The translations under genes were made by a program, and so were the position numbers. Under the pieces are notes generated by a model that saw only the letters and a list, made by a program, of their open reading frames with translations, did no database searches and had not been told where the DNA came from. A DNA stretch of 64,000 nucleotides from contig BLLX01000001.1 in NCBI GenBank assembly GCA_011959405.1, positions 1 to 64,000 of the forward strand. Reading direction: 5' to 3'. The DNA is from Muribaculaceae bacterium (GTDB lineage Bacteria; Bacteroidota; Bacteroidia; Bacteroidales; Muribaculaceae). Of this stretch, positions 39,078 through 48,415 are shown piece after piece (within the stretch, counting starts at the first letter, position 1; each line of letters opens with the position of its first letter).

Positions 39078-40429
39078 TTTGCCGAGACAGGTGATGATTC
39101 TGTGAAGCCGTCAGCTCCTGATGTCGTGTCTTCCGCCGCCTGTATCTGTTCGGCCGACGGTCTGTTGCCGTTGTCTTTGAACAGCAGCATGAAAAGGACT
39201 GTCACCACCAGAGCGTATCCGGCAAAAATCAACCATGATGTTCTCCAGCCTTCAAGCTGTTCGGCAACAGGTGCTGTTTCAACCACATTATGGTTGACTA
39301 TGAGCATGGCGGCGAGTGTGCCTATTGTGGCTCCAAGACCGTTTGTCATAATCATGAACATACCTTGGGCGCTGCTGCGTATGTCGTCTGTGGTCTGATT
39401 GTCCACATACAGTCCGCCACTGACATTGAAAAAGTCGAATGCGATACCGTATACTATACACGACAGAACAAACATCCAGAGTCCGCCGTCGGGATCGCCG
39501 AAACCAAACAGACCGAACCGCAGTACCCATGCTATCATGGACATGAGCATCACGCCTTTTATGCCGAATTTTTTCAGACAGACCGGAATCAGCAGTATGC
39601 AGAGCGTTTCGCTTATCTGCGACAGGGAGATCAGGGCATTGGCATTCTGTGCGGCCCATGCGTTGGCATACTCCGGAATTGATTTGAAGAATGAGATATA
39701 GGGATTGGCATATCCGTTGGTTATCTGCAGTGAGACTCCAAGAAACATGCTGAACAGGAAAAACACAGCCATTTTTTTCTGCTTGAACAAAGTAAATGCC
39801 CGCAGTCCGAGTTTGTCGATTATGTTGCCGCTTTGCGGAGATTTGTTGATGGGGCATGACGGCATTGTCAGGGCATATACAGCCATAAGCATGCTGAATG
39901 CCGCTGATGTGAACAGCTGCATGTATGTAGACTGGAATTTGGCATTTTCCGGTCCTGCGAAGTTCACTAAAAGCATGGCGCATATAAAGCCGATTGTGCC
40001 GAAAATGCGAATAGGCGGAAAATCCTTTACGATGTCAAGCCCGGCGCGTGTCATCGCGTTGAATGATACGGAGTTGTTAAGGCCTATGGTAGGCATGAAA
40101 AACGCTACAGACACGGTGTAGAGAGCAAACAGCGGACCAAATCCGATAGTCTCGGCAGTCATGCAGTACACTCCTGCAAGAGCCATGAATATACCGCCGA
40201 TGAGATGACAAAGGCTGAGCATTCGCTGGGCCTGTATCCATCGGTCGGCAATTATACCTATAATGGAAGGCATGAAAAGAGATACGATGCCTTGCACGGC
40301 ATAAAACCATCCGATCTGTTGTGCCAGTCCGTTGTTGGCAAGAAAATTGCCTAATGAGGTCAGGTAACTGCCCCAGATGGCGAATTCAAGAAAATTCAGA
40401 AATGTCAGTTTTGCTTTGATGCTTCGCAT
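39074..40429 (-). CDS. MFS transporter, nucleoside:H+ symporter-like
   Basis: 451 residues with about 12 membrane helices and the nucleoside-permease layout: SIKAKLTFLNFLEFAIWGSY at the start, GIIADRWIQAQRML in the loop between helices 2 and 3. NupG-type proteins take up nucleosides; the exact substrate is inferred. Its 3' end overlaps rsmE by four bases. Confidence 0.85.
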   Translation of the reverse strand: MRSIKAKLTFLNFLEFAIWGSYLTSLGNFLANNGLAQQIGWFYAVQGIVSLFMPSIIGIIADRWIQAQRMLSLCHLIGGIFMALAGVYCMTAETIGFGPLFALYTVSVAFFMPTIGLNNSVSFNAMTRAGLDIVKDFPPIRIFGTIGFICAMLLVNFAGPENAKFQSTYMQLFTSAAFSMLMAVYALTMPSCPINKSPQSGNIIDKLGLRAFTLFKQKKMAVFFLFSMFLGVSLQITNGYANPYISFFKSIPEYANAWAAQNANALISLSQISETLCILLIPVCLKKFGIKGVMLMSMIAWVLRFGLFGFGDPDGGLWMFVLSCIVYGIAFDFFNVSGGLYVDNQTTDDIRSSAQGMFMIMTNGLGATIGTLAAMLIVNHNVVETAPVAEQLEGWRTSWLIFAGYALVVTVLFMLLFKDNGNRPSAEQIQAAEDTTSGADGFTESSPVSAK

Positions 40430-40447
40430 GGGATGTTAAACTAAGGA

Positions 40448-41041
40448 TTAGAGGGTGGATTTCTTGTTGTTGATGATTTCAGTAAGGCGTGCCGCCTCTT
40501 CGTAATCTTCTTTCTGGATAGCTTTGTCACGAAGTTTTTCAAGAGTGTTGACCGGAAGGTCGCGTGTGGCTCTTCCGGTAGTATGGCCGGAGTCGTTTTT
40601 GTCTGCATCGGAGTCGACGGGCTCGTCTTTTATGACAAATCCACACTCTTCAAGTATTTCGTGGGTGGTGTATATGGGGGCTCCTGTGCGCATGGCTATA
40701 GCTATAGCGTCGGATGTTCTGGAGTCGATTGATATGCGTCTTTCGCCATCAGTCATGGATATTTCCGACAGAAACACACCGTCTTCGAATTTATATATAA
40801 ACACCTCCTGAATGGCAATGCCGAACGCATGGGCCATAGACGCGAAAAGATCGTGGGTCATTGGCCTGGGAGTGGTCACGTGTTCCATACGTGACGCTAT
40901 GGCCTGGGCTTCCGGAGCTCCTATTATCACAGGAATCCGTATCGGCCCGTCGGTCTGGGCCAGAATCAGAGCATAGGCTCCTGTGCGGATTTGACCTATG
41001 GACAGGCCCATTACTTTCATGCGGATCCTTTTGCGTTCCAT
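40448..41041 (-). CDS. Bifunctional nuclease family protein (DUF151) with UVR motif
   Basis: 197 residues. The DUF151/BFN domain covers about residues 5-135 (VKVMGLSIGQIR, RISIDSRTSDAIAIAMR), followed by a Lys/Asp-rich linker and a C-terminal UVR-like helix pair (LRDKAIQKEDYEEAARL). Thermotoga homologues are structurally known, and plant homologues have DNase/RNase activity. It begins 9 bases after mnmA. Confidence 0.88.
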   Translation of the reverse strand: MERKRIRMKVMGLSIGQIRTGAYALILAQTDGPIRIPVIIGAPEAQAIASRMEHVTTPRPMTHDLFASMAHAFGIAIQEVFIYKFEDGVFLSEISMTDGERRISIDSRTSDAIAIAMRTGAPIYTTHEILEECGFVIKDEPVDSDADKNDSGHTTGRATRDLPVNTLEKLRDKAIQKEDYEEAARLTEIINNKKSTL

Positions 41042-41050
41042 AAATGTGTA

Positions 41051-42118
41051 TCAGATGTTGATTTGCTGTCCGGTAATGATGCCGCTTCCGTAGCAGATGT
41101 GTCCCTGACGGTCATAGATCACTGCAAACTGGCCTGGAGCTATCCCTTGGATTTTATTTTCGCTTTGGATCACGTATTCCCTTTCTGAAAGTCTGATTAG
41201 GGAAGCCGGTGTGAATTCGGGAGTATGCCTGTTTTTAAACGAAATCTCGGATAGTTCCGGATCGCGTGTTATCCAGTGCATCTCATCGAGATGCAGTGTC
41301 CGGCCGTATTGTTTTTCAGTGTCGTAGCCCTGTGAGACGTAGACCACATTGTCGTGGATATTCTTTTTGACCACATACCAAGGGCCACCGCTCAGTCCGA
41401 GACCTTTGCGCTGGCCTATGGTGTGGAACCAGAATCCGCGGTGCTCGCCAAGTTTGCGTCCGGTTTCCAGTTCGACGATAGGGCCAGGTTTCTCTCCGAG
41501 GTGGCGCCGGATAAAGTCGTTGTAGTTGATTTTGCCGAGAAAGCAGATTCCCTGACTGTCGCGACGGTAAGCATTGGGCAGAGTCGCTTGTATGGCAAGC
41601 TCCCTGACACGGGATTTAGGCATGTCGCCGATCGGGAACATTATGTGTGAAAGCTGGCTGTAGGTGATTCTGGCGAGAAAATCGGTCTGGTCCTTGACCG
41701 GATCAGGGGCAGTGGCCAGATATACAAGACCGTCGGACCCGATGATGGTCGACGCATAGTGACCAGTGGCTGTCTTGTCGAATTCATGGCCCCATCTCTG
41801 TTCGAAATAACCGAATTTAATCAGCCGGTTGCACATTATGTCGGGATTTGGGGTCAGACCTTCGCGTACGGTCTTCAGAGCGTATTCCATCACTGACTCC
41901 CAATATTCTTCGTGAAGCGACACTACGTCAAACGGCAAGCCGTATTTTGCGGCTATGAACTGGCACATTTCAATGTCTTCTTCCGCCGAGCAGTCGCCTT
42001 CGCCGTTGTCAAGACCTATGCGGATATAGAACAGGTGTATGTCATGGCCCTGTTCAACAAGCCGGTGCACGGCTACCGCGCTATCGACTCCTCCTGAGAT
42101 TAATGCCGCTATCTTCAT
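41051..42118 (-). CDS. mnmA: tRNA-specific 2-thiouridylase
   Basis: Installs the 2-thio group at wobble U34 of Lys, Glu and Gln tRNAs. 355 residues from the ATG at 42118; the ATP PP-loop is SGGVDS at residues 8-13, the first catalytic Cys is in [12 protein letters not shown] and the second in [11 protein letters not shown]. The longer in-frame start at 42157 lies in the preceding gene; the chosen one gives an ATGA overlap with its stop. Confidence 0.95.
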   Translation of the reverse strand: MKIAALISGGVDSAVAVHRLVEQGHDIHLFYIRIGLDNGEGDCSAEEDIEMCQFIAAKYGLPFDVVSLHEEYWESVMEYALKTVREGLTPNPDIMCNRLIKFGYFEQRWGHEFDKTATGHYASTIIGSDGLVYLATAPDPVKDQTDFLARITYSQLSHIMFPIGDMPKSRVRELAIQATLPNAYRRDSQGICFLGKINYNDFIRRHLGEKPGPIVELETGRKLGEHRGFWFHTIGQRKGLGLSGGPWYVVKKNIHDNVVYVSQGYDTEKQYGRTLHLDEMHWITRDPELSEISFKNRHTPEFTPASLIRLSEREYVIQSENKIQGIAPGQFAVIYDRQGHICYGSGIITGQQINI

Positions 42119-43035
42119 TGTCCTGAATGGTTTAATTCCTGAATGATCTTCTCGCACGCCGCTATCAGCAATGGCATGGACATGAATTTTTTTGTTATGC
42201 GCATTGACGAGTCGGCTATGTAGATTGTCGGCTGTATGCGAAGGTCGATCATGTCAGGAGCGGAAGGCATCGCTCCGACTGTCCATGACTGGGGCAGTGT
42301 GGCCATATTCTTCCACCAGCTCTTGTCTGGAGTGCCGGGATACAGGAAAATGGGTTTGAGTATGCCGGCGTCGACCAGCTGTCGGGCGGCTATGTTGGCT
42401 GCAAAGCGTGTGCGGGCCATCATGGCCGCTGATGATCCCGGAGTGTCGAATATTATCACATATTCACCGGCCCCGCAGGTTGTGTCGTTCAGCACGGCTG
42501 TACTGCCGTCAGAAAGAATTATTTCGGCGGGAGGGAGTGTCATGCCTTCCTGTGAGTGGCTGATGACGTTTGCCTGTCTGGCAAAATAATCATGATCGGC
42601 TCCTTTGATTTTTTTGTGTCCGGCCACGGCTTTGGCAAACGGCAGATATACTTCATCGCTTGGAATGATTGCAGAGTCGGAATAGAAAGCCGCTTCCGCC
42701 ATACGCGTCAGCGCCAGAAGATTCTCAGGGCGTTTCTTTACTTTGTCTATGAGTCGATCGATGGAGATGAATACTGTGTCGCGATTGGCCAGCGGAAGCA
42801 TTTCGGCATAGTCCATGAATGCGTCTGCCATCTTTCGGTTGGATGAAAAGGCACTTTTCCACGGACAATGATCCCAGAAATGTTCCACATAGTAGTTGGC
42901 ACGCGGAGTACCTACCGGTAGTGATTCCGGCGGATGAGGGTAGGCGAAGTATGTGACGGCGTCCTTGCCGTGGACCAAGGACGCTGTGATGCTAAATATG
43001 AGAAATAAAACAACGGTCAGAGTCAGTCGTTTCAT
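42115..43035 (-). CDS. Exported DUF5106 / thioredoxin-fold protein
   Basis: 306 residues from the ATG at 43035. The signal peptide ends near SLVHG. An alpha-helical DUF5106-like domain (about 40-180) is followed by a thioredoxin-like fold with [11 protein letters not shown], and [11 protein letters not shown] at the cis-Pro position. The CxxC motif is missing, so no redox role is expected. First gene of the nine-gene minus-strand operon. Confidence 0.75.
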   Translation of the reverse strand: MKRLTLTVVLFLIFSITASLVHGKDAVTYFAYPHPPESLPVGTPRANYYVEHFWDHCPWKSAFSSNRKMADAFMDYAEMLPLANRDTVFISIDRLIDKVKKRPENLLALTRMAEAAFYSDSAIIPSDEVYLPFAKAVAGHKKIKGADHDYFARQANVISHSQEGMTLPPAEIILSDGSTAVLNDTTCGAGEYVIIFDTPGSSAAMMARTRFAANIAARQLVDAGILKPIFLYPGTPDKSWWKNMATLPQSWTVGAMPSAPDMIDLRIQPTIYIADSSMRITKKFMSMPLLIAACEKIIQELNHSGQ

Positions 43036-43069
43036 TGCGTATGGTGCTATGATAGATTGTTTCAATCTA

Positions 43070-43077
43070 CAAAGTTA
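43070..43077 (-). promoter_or_regulatory. -7 box (TAACTTTG) of the long minus-strand operon
   Basis: The minus strand reads TAACTTTG 34 bases before the first start codon. It is followed by a small hairpin (tagattg / caatcta, 43053-43069) within the short leader. No clear -33 box is seen. Confidence 0.45.
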
Positions 43078-43180
43078 CTCTTTTTCTCTGATATTGTGCA
43101 TTAAAATTTGTAAAACTGATATAGTACCTTGCGGCGATAGAACGTGCTCGGGAGATCTACACTGGCGAAGTAGCGTTCTA

Positions 43181-44650
43181 TCAATGGATACACATCTCAA
43201 GCATTTGAAGATATATTTCTGTTCCGGGGAAATAGGAATATTTATTCAATAAATTATGGTCGGAATCAAAGAATAAGTATGAAGGGAAGCCTGAAAGTCC
43301 ATAAGTTTTGCCTAAAGACTCGGTCTCTTCATTATTTATTCTAATATGTTCGCCATCTATCTTGCTAGCCTTCTTTTTCCAATTTTCAATCGGTGTTGCT
43401 TCTGTTGCAATATACAAGAATACAATATTATCAAATTTATGTTCTGTTCTGATTTCCTTCGTTCTTGCTATAGCATCAAGACAAGGACGACACCATGTTC
43501 CCCACATGTCAACAACGACAGATTGCCCTGGATAAACACTATCAATGTATTGTTTAAGCGAGAATTGAGCGTCACATAAATCCTTATAATTGTCAATCTT
43601 AGATAGAGAAGTTGTCAATTCGTTGTTCTTCTTTAATATAATATCCTTTAGGCCATTGCGATAGCCATGTGTGACATTTTCAATCTGTTTTTCGGAGAGC
43701 GGAATGTTGTTTATGCCGATCTGTTCGACATAAGACATTGCTGACAAAAGGTCCAAAAGCAATTGCGAAGGGTTGGAGATGGCCCTTGACAATTTTCTTT
43801 TTGCAATGTTCTCCCAATCCAATACGCTTTGCTCACCTATAGGAGCAAAACCTCCCTCAGGAAAGCGGAGCAGCGCATAAAGGAATGATTTAAGGCCGGT
43901 GTATGGCAGTCTCTTTAAAAATGAGTCTTCATCATACGAAATTGTATTCAAAAAAGAATGAGACTCCATTGGCGGTTCTGAAACCTGAATTCCGGAATAA
44001 TCAGTGAACTTTTGTACATATGGTAACGTGACAACAGAAGCGAATCTGCAGCGGAAACTGTTTTCTATCCATTGTGGAAAGTCCTGAGGCAATCCGGTTG
44101 CTGCCAGATTACGTGACCATAGAGTATCGGTTTCATATTCTCTTACCCGCTTCCAATCAGAATATTTTTCAAGTGGTGTTTCGGTATCATGTGAGGAGAA
44201 AAAAATTTGCCCACTTTCGCTGATTTTGGCCCAATCAGCCGCGGTCAATCCCTCAAAATCAGGGTCATCTCCCCAGTCAAGTGAAAAGTCATCAGAAATT
44301 TTTACCTCGTATATATTTTTGTTTTCTTGTCTTACTTGCAATAGCCTTCCGGAATAGCCTTCTGGAGATTCAATTGTGATGCCGACGACCTCGTTTAGTA
44401 GCTCAGTCGGAATCCGGCCGACAAACACACTGCCTTGAAGCGAAAGTTTATATTCCTCAGACTCATTCAAATTGCAAAAAATAGGAGCAACAGACGCCCA
44501 GACCTCTATACCGTCAATAGGAATTTCAGAGTTGATAACTCTGATTTCCAGTTCACTTTCGCCAGGAGAGATTCCGTTTTTAGGCTCCAAGACATTACTG
44601 CTGGCGCAAGAAGTCAGCAGCATCCAGAATAAATATATATAAATTTTCAT
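43181..44650 (-). CDS. TlpA-type thioredoxin-like lipoprotein
   Basis: 489 residues from the ATG at 44650. The lipobox LTSC puts the acyl Cys at residue 15. An all-purpose N-terminal region of about 340 residues precedes a C-terminal thioredoxin domain with DMWGTWCRPC (Cys387, Cys390) and the cis-Pro region SGFPSYLFF. Such lipoproteins reduce or isomerise disulfides outside the inner membrane. Residues about 194-341 match the lipoprotein at 62,381-63,499. It lies downstream of a Cys-rich peptide gene on the same strand and is AT-rich compared with genes to its left. Confidence 0.82.
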   Translation of the reverse strand: MKIYIYLFWMLLTSCASSNVLEPKNGISPGESELEIRVINSEIPIDGIEVWASVAPIFCNLNESEEYKLSLQGSVFVGRIPTELLNEVVGITIESPEGYSGRLLQVRQENKNIYEVKISDDFSLDWGDDPDFEGLTAADWAKISESGQIFFSSHDTETPLEKYSDWKRVREYETDTLWSRNLAATGLPQDFPQWIENSFRCRFASVVTLPYVQKFTDYSGIQVSEPPMESHSFLNTISYDEDSFLKRLPYTGLKSFLYALLRFPEGGFAPIGEQSVLDWENIAKRKLSRAISNPSQLLLDLLSAMSYVEQIGINNIPLSEKQIENVTHGYRNGLKDIILKKNNELTTSLSKIDNYKDLCDAQFSLKQYIDSVYPGQSVVVDMWGTWCRPCLDAIARTKEIRTEHKFDNIVFLYIATEATPIENWKKKASKIDGEHIRINNEETESLGKTYGLSGFPSYLFFDSDHNLLNKYSYFPGTEIYLQMLEMCIH

Positions 44651-44775
44651 ACACAAGTTTAATCATTATCCGCAAGATGAATAGTTAAAATATATTAAAC
44701 TATTTTGCACCATAGTATTTTGAAGTGGGTAACAATATTATAAATGTCTATCATTAAGCAAGTCCACCTGATAGA

Positions 44776-44898
44776 TTAAACCCGATCAATTTTATAAGAA
44801 AATCGTGCATACTTCACACCTTCATTACCGTTAGGCAGATGACGAAATTTCTCAAGCCCGTCAATCTTGGGCTTGCCGTAGTCATTGATCTCATTCCA
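44776..44898 (-). pseudogene. Unidentified coding-like remnant
   Basis: A 40-codon open stretch between stops, without an ATG, reading WNEINDYGKPKIDGLEKF, then RHLPNGNEGVKYARF and SYKIDRV. The composition looks like real protein, not random AT-rich translation, but I cannot assign a family. It lies in the gap between the Cys-rich peptide gene and the TlpA-like gene, and is probably the broken end of a lost gene. Confidence 0.3.
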
Positions 44899-44956
44899 TT
44901 AATCGGTTCTGCAAATAACTGCGCACAGTGATTGATAGGTGTTTGTCATATAAATT

Positions 44957-44995
44957 TAACGGCTATCGACCTTTTATATTGGTCAACAGCCGTTA
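44957..44995 (-). terminator. 15-bp hairpin downstream of the first Cys-rich peptide gene
   Basis: Arms 44957-44971 and 44981-44995 pair over 15 positions with two G-U pairs around a 9-base AT loop. For the minus strand it lies about 95 bases after the peptide stop. No strong T run follows, so termination is likely but not certain. Confidence 0.5.
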
Positions 44996-45089
44996 AGCTT
45001 ATTTAAGATGAGTCGGTAGTGTAAGCATGTAGGGTGATTGTCAGGATTTTTCTGCATCATGCAGATAATCCTTTTTTGCGCAGAATAGA

Positions 45090-45311
45090 CTAGCCAGGTA
45101 ATCCCCACTTATTGTAGATGCAGATACCATTTTGGGGACCATGTGTGGTTGATTCCCAAGTGCATTTATCCCCATATTTCAGACCAACGCAGGCTTTTTC
45201 TCTTTCTGAGAGACTGCCTGAGCCGCCTGTTCCAGAATTTGTTCCGCTGTTCGAACCTGATCCGGAATATAGCAATGACATATCGTCTATTGCTGCTCGC
45301 TCTGCCTTCAT
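45090..45311 (-). CDS. Cys-rich Gly/Ser-linker peptide (peptide A)
   Basis: 73 residues: a charged helical start with MKAERAAIDDMSLL, a Gly/Ser/Thr linker (about 17-35) and a C-terminal core with three Cys in ACVGLKYGDKCTW and NGICIYNKWG. The AC-x-G-x-K-x2-D-x-CT-[WF] core recurs in the peptide at the right edge of the window. An upstream ATG at 45352 opens a leader-like frame (MKQKRPIKLLP) that is one base out of phase; one extra C in the CCC run (45321-45323, GGG on the plus strand) would fuse it to this frame. Function unknown; I infer a secreted disulfide-bonded product. Confidence 0.6.
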   Translation of the reverse strand: MKAERAAIDDMSLLYSGSGSNSGTNSGTGGSGSLSEREKACVGLKYGDKCTWESTTHGPQNGICIYNKWGLPG

Positions 45312-45632
45312 TTCGTCCTTGGGAGGAGTTTAATCGGTCGTTTTTGTTTCATCGATAGTTAAGTTATTAGTCTTAAGTTTATAATGAACAATAGAATATG
45401 ATTGTTCGCTCGACTTTTCGATTATTACAAATAACATTATTCATTTTTAGATAAACAGCTATTATTCATAATCAAAAGTTGTATTGTATTTATATCACAT
45501 AGTCGCACGATTTAGCGGTTGTCTGTATATCGCCATGTGAACTTGACGGTGTTAAGTTTTTTATTGTAGAGTCTGTCGGCATAAGTTGCAATATAAAATT
45601 CAGGACATGGAGGAGAATAACAGACTTTTTTG

Positions 45633-45640
45633 TAATTTTG
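45633..45640 (+). promoter_or_regulatory. -7-like box (TAATTTTG) now separated from the CotH gene
   Basis: TAATTTTG lies just left of the direct repeat. If the element and one repeat copy are removed in thought, it would be about 60 bases upstream of the CotH-family ATG. No -33 box is clear. Confidence 0.3.
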
Positions 45641-45642
45641 TT

Positions 45643-45657
45643 CAATACGTTCTGATG
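45643..45657 (+). repeat. Left copy of a 15-bp direct repeat flanking the IS30-family element
   Basis: caatacgttctgatg occurs here and again at 46869-46883. Each copy is exactly 16 bp from a 12-bp inverted repeat inside the element, which suggests target-site duplication or a recombination site. Confidence 0.6.
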
Positions 45658-45664
45658 CCTACTC

Positions 45665-46666
45665 TCAACTGGCAAGTGCAAAATTAGCTATTTGACGAAA
45701 GAAAACATTTTTAGGAGAATCAAAATTTAGTTTTTTGCGAGGTCTTCGGTTTATTTTGTGTTGGATTTTGCGGATGAAGGCATCCGACAGCTCCGAAAAA
45801 TCTGTCCCTTTGGGAATATATTGCCGAATGAGCTTGTTCGCATTCTCAATGGCGCCTTTCTGCCATGAAGAGTATGAGTCCGCGAAAAACACAAGATCGG
45901 GATTTTCAGAACCCTTTGGAGACAAAGCCTTTGAAATCATCCGGTGACAGCAGAATTCAGATCCGTTGTCCGTGGTGATTGACCGTACAGTGTGTCTGTA
46001 AGGGAACAGGAGTCTGATGACGGTCTTTGCCAGCGGTTCCGGACGTTTTCCTTGAGGCAGCTTTTCCATAAGCACCATATTTGTGCTTCTTTCCGTAAGA
46101 GTGACGATAGCACCCTTGCCGTCTTTGCCCACGATAGTGTCCATCTCCCAGTCTCCGAACCGTTTTCCATCGGCTTCCGCGGGGCGTTCATGGATACTTA
46201 CCCGGCCAGGTATGTTCCTGACTTTTGTGGTTCGGGCAGGGCGTCCGTGTCGGTTGTACTTCATCTTATGCCGGCAATGGGCGGCGAGTTCCCCGCTCTC
46301 GTCAGCACGGATGTGTCTGTATATGAGTTCGTGGGAAATATTCCTGCCACGGCTTTTCATGTAGGCTGAGATCTGTTCGGGTGACCAGTCCTCTTCTTTA
46401 AGCAGGTCCAAAGCCTCCCAGACGATGACCGGATCCTTCGTGCGGTTGGCCGTGGTTCGTTTTCTGCGTTCCATCGCCTTGTCTTGAGCCTTGTCCCACA
46501 GATAGTTGCCTTTCTCTGTCGAGTTGCGGCTTATTTCCCGGCTGAGTGTTGATTGACTGCACCCCACAATAGAGGCGATATCTTTTCTCGGGGTCTTTCT
46601 TTGCAGTAAGGCGAAAATTTGCGACCTTTGCTGCGAGGTTAATTGATGATACATACTGCAATACAA
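45665..46666 (-). CDS. IS30 family transposase
   Basis: 333 residues. It has an N-terminal helix-turn-helix (LTSQQRSQIFALLQ, SIVGCSQSTLSREISRN), and a DDE integrase core with GDWEMDTIVG, the second acid in TDNGSEF and the Glu in KGAIENANKLIRQY. The frame is intact, so the element may be active. Starts nearer the body (MYHQLTSQQR) are also possible. Confidence 0.93.
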   Translation of the reverse strand: MYCSMYHQLTSQQRSQIFALLQRKTPRKDIASIVGCSQSTLSREISRNSTEKGNYLWDKAQDKAMERRKRTTANRTKDPVIVWEALDLLKEEDWSPEQISAYMKSRGRNISHELIYRHIRADESGELAAHCRHKMKYNRHGRPARTTKVRNIPGRVSIHERPAEADGKRFGDWEMDTIVGKDGKGAIVTLTERSTNMVLMEKLPQGKRPEPLAKTVIRLLFPYRHTVRSITTDNGSEFCCHRMISKALSPKGSENPDLVFFADSYSSWQKGAIENANKLIRQYIPKGTDFSELSDAFIRKIQHKINRRPRKKLNFDSPKNVFFRQIANFALAS

Positions 46667-46682
46667 AATTAGTTAATCTCAG

Positions 46683-46705
46683 GGAGACTTCGGTCTCCTT
46701 TTTTT
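46683..46705 (+). terminator. Strong plus-strand terminator inside the IS, upstream of the transposase
   Basis: GGAGAC-TTCG-GTCTCC is a perfect 6-bp stem with a stable UUCG-type loop followed by seven T on the plus strand. It would stop antisense transcription that has run through the transposase and shield the downstream CotH gene. Confidence 0.7.
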
Positions 46706-46868
46706 GTATTGTCAGTTGAAAGTAATCCTTGGCGCGACTTAATATCGGATTGGGGGAGGGGCTGTGGCTTTGTGAAGCCCCATCCCCCAATCCGCCATCA
46801 AGTCTCGAACGTCAAAAATTTGTGGGGCTATTCAGAACGAAATTTTGCACTTCGTTCTTGAATCTTCA

Positions 46869-46883
46869 CAATACGTTCTGATG
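46869..46883 (+). repeat. Right copy of the 15-bp direct repeat
   Basis: Identical to 45643-45657. It lies 45 bases before the ATG of the CotH-family gene. Confidence 0.6.
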
Positions 46884-46927
46884 GAATTCATATGCCTATT
46901 TACTCTATTAAAACTGTATCAATCAAT

Positions 46928-48331
46928 ATGAGAATATCACGTTTTTTCATTGTGTTGTTGGCATTGGTCTGCTGTGTGCAAGAAGCAATGGCCGATGAGT
47001 TTCCGCTGGTCGCTTCCGCGACGATATCGGGTACGCTGCCGGTGCTTTATATCAATACGGAAAACGGTAAACCTGTTACTTCGAAAACGGAATATCTGTA
47101 TGCACAGTATTGGCTTGTACCCATGGGAAATGAGGAAATAGAAGCGGTTGGCTCGGAGGATTATCCTTTGCCGATGCAGATACGTGGCAGAGGTCATTCG
47201 TCATGGAAAAGTCCCAAGAAACCTTATAAAATCAAACTCGGAGCAAAGGCCGCGCTGATGGGAATGCCAGAAAATAAACACTGGGCTCTTCTGAAACCGA
47301 CGGAAAATACTGTGGCGGGCTTACAGTTGGGCAAATTGACGGGGATGGTGTGGACGCCGGATTTCCGTCCGCTGGAGGTGGTGCTCAACGGTGATTATAT
47401 AGGTCTTTATTTTCTTACAGAAACGATCCGCATTGATGAAAACCGCGTTAACATACATGAGCAGCGGGATCTTGAAACCGCTGCGGATATGATTGAAGGA
47501 GGATGGCTTGTGGAGGTAGACAATTATCGGGATGAATGCCAGATAACTATTCCGGAAAACAATCGTTGGAATCTGACACTCAGATATCACTCGCCTGGAA
47601 ATCTCTCGGATGTACAGGAGCAATGGCTCACGGCTGAATTCAAGGCCATTAACGCGGCAATCTATTCTGCTGACAAAAGATCAACCGCATGGGAGAAATA
47701 TATTGATGTGGAAAGCATAGCCCGTTTTTTCGTCCTGCAGGAGGTGATGGATAATCCCGACGGATTTCATGGCAGTTTTTATCTGCATAAGGATTTGGGT
47801 GACGGAGCCAAATGGACTGCCGGTCCGGCATGGGATCTGCTGTGTTACAACAGGGAGAAAACGGACTATACGTTTAAAATGAAGGTGCATTATGGAATTA
47901 CGCCGCACTGGATCGGGGAGATCATTCAATATGACAGTTTCTGCAAAGCGGTGGAGACGGTGTGGAATGAGGTTTATCCTGATTGTCTGTCAGAGATATT
48001 CGATTATATTGATGACGTGATGTTGCCGCTGGATATAGCATGGAGGAATGATTGTGAAAGATGGAACGATGATCCGTTGCAGACTGTGGAGCTGAGAGCA
48101 GACAGAATCAAGACAGCATTGCAACGGAATATCGACTGGTTCAATGAGCATTTGCCTGTCAGTGAATATTCATCACTGACGGTAGTCCCTGGATTCCTTC
48201 CTGATGGAGTGACAAAAGTGTTCAATCTTCAGGGCATATGCATTGGAGAATATGCCAGCGAGACGGATGCGTTGTCGGATTTAAGACGTGGAATCTATAT
48301 AATCAACGGAAAGAAAATCAGGGTTGACTGA
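46928..48331 (+). CDS. Exported CotH kinase family protein
   Basis: 467 residues from the ATG at 46928; the signal peptide ends near EAMADE. CotH motifs are visible: IRGRGHSSWKSPKKPYKIKL, then DNPDGFHGSFYLHKD and the ATP/metal-site GPAWDLLCYNREKT. CotH proteins phosphorylate serine residues in some organisms; the target here is unknown. The C-terminus (VFNLQGICIGEY ... GIYIINGKKIRVD) resembles a sorting tail. The gene lies just right of the IS and ends in a 17-bp terminator hairpin shared with asdA. Confidence 0.85.
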   Translation: MRISRFFIVLLALVCCVQEAMADEFPLVASATISGTLPVLYINTENGKPVTSKTEYLYAQYWLVPMGNEEIEAVGSEDYPLPMQIRGRGHSSWKSPKKPYKIKLGAKAALMGMPENKHWALLKPTENTVAGLQLGKLTGMVWTPDFRPLEVVLNGDYIGLYFLTETIRIDENRVNIHEQRDLETAADMIEGGWLVEVDNYRDECQITIPENNRWNLTLRYHSPGNLSDVQEQWLTAEFKAINAAIYSADKRSTAWEKYIDVESIARFFVLQEVMDNPDGFHGSFYLHKDLGDGAKWTAGPAWDLLCYNREKTDYTFKMKVHYGITPHWIGEIIQYDSFCKAVETVWNEVYPDCLSEIFDYIDDVMLPLDIAWRNDCERWNDDPLQTVELRADRIKTALQRNIDWFNEHLPVSEYSSLTVVPGFLPDGVTKVFNLQGICIGEYASETDALSDLRRGIYIINGKKIRVD

Positions 48332-48347
48332 CCTGATAAGATGTGAT

Positions 48348-48397
48348 AAGCGACAAGGTATGCCGGGGGAATGGATACATGGCATGCCTTGTCGCTT
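48348..48397. terminator. Bidirectional hairpin between CotH and asdA
   Basis: Arms 48348-48364 and 48381-48397 pair over 17 bp with one G-T wobble around a 16-base loop, between two convergent stops (48331 and 48416). Confidence 0.65.
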
Positions 48398-48415
48398 TAT
48401 GTAGGAAGTACAGCG

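Larger units (their letters stand above)
45658..46868 (-). mobile_element. IS30-family insertion sequence
   Basis: About 1.21 kb between 15-bp direct repeats. It holds one transposase gene on the minus strand. Perfect 12-bp inverted repeats (aagtgcaaaatt) lie at 45674-45685 and 46841-46852, with extra matches (tcaa) further out, at equal distance from both ends. The size matches IS30/IS4351-type elements (about 1.15-1.25 kb). The true outer ends could be a few bases inside the limits given. Confidence 0.7.

Noticed and set aside
45490..45681. 63-codon minus-strand frame across the left end of the IS
   Set aside because: It crosses the element boundary, has no recognisable motif and does not give a sensible protein when the element is removed.
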